Below are positions 61,564-64,000 of a stretch of 64,000 nt of DNA, one piece after another. Position 1 is the first letter of the stretch; every line of letters begins with the position of its first letter. The translations under genes and the position numbers were made by a program. Source of the DNA: an uncultured Desulfobacter sp. GTDB lineage: Bacteria; Desulfobacterota; Desulfobacteria; Desulfobacterales; Desulfobacteraceae. The stretch spans positions 1,062,501-1,126,500 of the forward strand of contig NZ_OY781882.1 of NCBI RefSeq assembly GCF_963677125.1, given 5' to 3'. The notes under the pieces are model-generated. The model was given only the letters and a program-made list of their open reading frames with translations. It did not search any database and was not told where the DNA came from.

Positions 61564-62340
61564 ATGTTCAGTAATTTTTTCATTTACTTTATCATCGTGG
61601 CTGCTCTGATCGCCATCGCACGAACCCCCTTTTTTAAGGGCTTTATCGGGGAATTACTTGTCAACATACTGTCTGGGCTGATGCTCGATAAAAAAACGTA
61701 CAGGCTAATCAGAAATGTTACTTTACCAACCGATGATGGCAGCACTCAGATTGATCATGTTATCGTATCCAAATATGGCATATTCGTTGTTGAAACCAAA
61801 AACATGAAAGGCTGGATTTTCGGCGGAGAGAAGCAGAAAACATGGACCCAGGTAATTTACAAGACCAAAACAAAATTCCAGAATCCGCTTCGCCAGAATT
61901 ATAAGCATGTGAAGACCCTTGAGGGACTACTATGCCTCCCCGCTGACTGTTTCTATTCCGTCATTGTTTTTATGGGTGATTGTAAGTTCAAAACACCTAT
62001 GCCGGAAAATGTGTTGTTCCCTCTGGAATACATCAGCTATGTAAAATCCAAACTCACACACCGACTTGAAGATGATCAGGTGGACCAGGTAGTTCAAGCA
62101 ATAGAGCAATTTCGTTTTGACCGATCGCTGAAAACGCATATTAACCACGCCCGACATGTTAAAGAACTGATGGCAGAGAAGAAGAAGGTAAACCTGTGCC
62201 CTAAATGCGGGAGTCCGCTTGTGGTCCGGATAGCGAAAAAGGGGCCAAATGCTGGGAATGAATTTTGGGGCTGCTCAGATTTTCCCAAGTGCCGGTATAC
62301 AGCTCCGATGGAAAGTAGCGTGAAAAGTGACGAGGACTGA
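61564..62340 (+). CDS. NERD-domain membrane protein with zinc ribbon
   Basis: A 258-aa protein: an N-terminal membrane helix (about 3-19), a NERD nuclease-related domain (about 30-150; DDGSTQIDHVIVSKYGIFVVETKN, with the D...ExK-type core), and a C-terminal topoisomerase-type zinc ribbon (CPKCGSPLV...GCSDFPKCRYT). NERD proteins are suspected DNA-processing nucleases. It stands alone, with no partner gene. Confidence 0.85.
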   Translation: MFSNFFIYFIIVAALIAIARTPFFKGFIGELLVNILSGLMLDKKTYRLIRNVTLPTDDGSTQIDHVIVSKYGIFVVETKNMKGWIFGGEKQKTWTQVIYKTKTKFQNPLRQNYKHVKTLEGLLCLPADCFYSVIVFMGDCKFKTPMPENVLFPLEYISYVKSKLTHRLEDDQVDQVVQAIEQFRFDRSLKTHINHARHVKELMAEKKKVNLCPKCGSPLVVRIAKKGPNAGNEFWGCSDFPKCRYTAPMESSVKSDED

Positions 62341-62462
62341 TATCAAAGTTGGCTGACCCTAATCCCCAGACAGGCAAGAATAACAAAACAAGTCAACGCC
62401 TGCATTGACAAGTGTCTCTGCCAAAACTTATAGACAAAGTACACTCCCGTAATTCCTCAAAA

Positions 62463-64000
62463 TTATCTGTTTTTTGGGGCTTCATCCAACACGCTTCTAA
62501 CCATCTGAGCCATATTTGATTTCACAACAGGTTTCATTAAAAAACCTTTTACCCCTAATGATTTGGCTTGTTCCTTGTTAACCCTTTCGCTGAACCCTGT
62601 ACAGATGATAATCGGGATATCCGGCCTTATTGCCAACATCTCTTTGGCAAGTTGATCACCGGTCATGTTCGGCATTGACATATCTGTGACCACTAAATCG
62701 AAGCGGGATGCATCTGCTGCAAACGCCTCAAATGCTTCAACTGAATTGATTCGATGGTTTACTTGATAACCAAGACGCTCAAGAATCTGTTTTTCAAGGT
62801 TTGCAACAGATTCTTCATCATCCACCAGCAGAATACGCTCTCCTTTCCCATGCGGAATTTTCAACGTATTAATGGTTACCGGCTCAATCGTTTGATCCAT
62901 CAGGGGAAGATACACATGAAACTTTGTTCCTTTGTCGATTTCGCTGGAAACTGTTATTGTTCCGCCATGTTCACTAACGATACCATGAACAACAGAAAGC
63001 CCAAGCCCTGTTCCTTTCCCGTGTTTTTTGGTCGTAAAATATGGATCGAAGATCTTATTCTGAATATCACGAGACATTCCGTGTCCTGTGTCAGAGACAG
63101 ATAAAACAGCATATTTGTCAGATTGAATATCGCTGTCGGGAAGTTCCCCTGTTTCCCCCGTTGTTTCTTTAAGGGTGACTGAAATTTTTCCCCCGTTGGC
63201 CTCCACAGAATGAAATGCGTTGGTAATCAGATTCATCGCAACCTGATGTATCTGTGTAGGGTCTGCCATAACAAAGCCGCAGTCTGCCTGGATGCTTTGT
63301 TTGATTTCAACGTAAGAGGGAATTGTTGATTTGGAAAGCTTCAACACTTCTTTGAGAACAGACTGAATACGAGTTGGCATCTTTTTCTGATCCGACTGAC
63401 GGCTGAAGGCAAGTATCTGCTGCACCAGATCCCGTCCTCTTTCCCCGGCCTTGTAAATTTCTTCAGCATTTTCTCGTTCAATACTATTTGACGGTAGATC
63501 TTCAAGAAGCAGTTCAGACATCCCTATGATTGGACATAAAATATTGTTAAAATCATGTGCGATTCCGCCAGCCAAATTTCCAATGGACTCAACCCTCTGA
63601 GCCTGTCTGATTTGAGTCTGCAAGTTGATCTTTTCCTGCTGAAACCGAAACTGTTGAATATGCTCCCAGGTGCTTACCATCAAAAAAGTCAATTGCTGGG
63701 TGTCAATCTCCAGATAGGGGGTCGGTTTATTGGCTACCGCAGCAACGGCAACAATCCGATCCGCGTCAAACACAGGCACTGACATGAAACGGGAAATATT
63801 TACATGGCCATCCGGATATCCCTTTCTTGATGGATGGTTCTCATTGAAATCATTTAAAATGATTGGTTGACGATTTCTCACGGGTTCACCCCAGATGCCC
63901 GCTTCAGCGATTGGAAATTTGATGGGTTTGTCGTGGATCGCACACTCAACCATGGCACTCGTTGACCAGTTGTGAATCTGCATCTCCTTTTCATCTGGGG
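62463..64000 (-). CDS. hybrid sensor histidine kinase with receiver domain (partial)
   Basis: At least 512 residues, open at the right edge: the frame continues upstream of the Met at 63983, whose GGAG is directly adjacent and thus not a true ribosome site. A GAF-type sensor region (to about 120) is followed by HisKA with the phospho-His in GGIAHDFNNIL, HATPase_c (MNLITNAFHSVE, SDTGHGMS, KGTGLGLSVVHGI) and a C-terminal receiver (LLVDDEESV, DLVVTDMSMPNM, FLMKPV). The histidine and the receiver Asp allow an internal phosphorelay. The signal is unknown. Confidence 0.92.
   Translation of the reverse strand, partial: PDEKEMQIHNWSTSAMVECAIHDKPIKFPIAEAGIWGEPVRNRQPIILNDFNENHPSRKGYPDGHVNISRFMSVPVFDADRIVAVAAVANKPTPYLEIDTQQLTFLMVSTWEHIQQFRFQQEKINLQTQIRQAQRVESIGNLAGGIAHDFNNILCPIIGMSELLLEDLPSNSIERENAEEIYKAGERGRDLVQQILAFSRQSDQKKMPTRIQSVLKEVLKLSKSTIPSYVEIKQSIQADCGFVMADPTQIHQVAMNLITNAFHSVEANGGKISVTLKETTGETGELPDSDIQSDKYAVLSVSDTGHGMSRDIQNKIFDPYFTTKKHGKGTGLGLSVVHGIVSEHGGTITVSSEIDKGTKFHVYLPLMDQTIEPVTINTLKIPHGKGERILLVDDEESVANLEKQILERLGYQVNHRINSVEAFEAFAADASRFDLVVTDMSMPNMTGDQLAKEMLAIRPDIPIIICTGFSERVNKEQAKSLGVKGFLMKPVVKSNMAQMVRSVLDEAPKNR

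Noticed and set aside
1..64000. CRISPR array, tRNA or rRNA genes
   Set aside because: No regularly spaced repeats and no tRNA-like or rRNA-like sequence was seen while reading; a tRNA attachment site for the element is therefore not supported here.

Overview
The window looks like a mobile, defence-rich island from a Gram-negative anaerobe. I infer a Desulfobacterota (Desulfobacter-like) host from protein style and codon use; no rRNA, tRNA or core housekeeping gene confirms it.

Layout. About 57 kb is bracketed by two diverged copies of the same ~790 bp unit in direct orientation (608-1397 and 58048-58840). Each unit is a leader with two inverted repeats plus a short 197-aa tyrosine recombinase. 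Between them, from left to right: (1) a + strand restriction island (1753-12368) holding an Mrr-type endonuclease, type I hsdR and hsdM, a DUF1016 PD-(D/E)XK nuclease, hsdS, and a Septu-like pair (AAA ATPase plus HNH nuclease) joined to the same operon by overlaps; (2) a leftward conjugation module (35280-12415) of IncP Tra/Trb type: DnaA-N/wHTH replication-type protein, two TraK-like proteins, a Rha-domain protein, TraL, TraM-like, TrbC, a TrbD-TrbE fusion, TrbJ, TrbL, TrbF, TrbG, TrbH-like, TrbI, topoisomerase III, a small TraD-position protein, an ArdC/zincin/TOPRIM primase, TraG, TraF, TrbB, TrbM, MobC and a MOBP relaxase with a small gene embedded in another frame; (3) a 1.2 kb gene-free control region (35281-36495) with promoter-, operator-, small-RNA- and origin-like structures; (4) a free-standing FtsK-gamma-like protein and an XerC/D-type recombinase (36496-37902); (5) a leftward type III restriction cluster (48595-37934) with Res, an AlbA/HATPase protein, Mod, DUF4391 and a large SNF2-type helicase; (6) an IS5-type transposase and a patch of small unknown genes, including an integron attC-like site that abuts a second Mrr-type endonuclease gene; (7) a Gabija-like pair (OLD-family ATPase/TOPRIM plus UvrD-type helicase, 53846-57900).

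Right of the second recombinase unit lies what may be host sequence or another island: a NodI/NodJ-type ABC exporter whose permease is frameshifted at an A10 tract, a DUF6946-like protein, a NERD/zinc-ribbon membrane protein, and a hybrid sensor kinase running off the right edge.

How the parts fit: the conjugation module would move the DNA, the XerC-type protein (possibly helped by the FtsK-gamma-like protein) or the short recombinases could handle excision and integration, and four or five restriction or abortive defence systems are the cargo. The observations I rate highest are the matched recombinase units, the attC-like cassette boundary, the FtsK-gamma/XerC neighbours, the gene nested in the relaxase, and the candidate counter-transcribed RNA before the replication-type gene.
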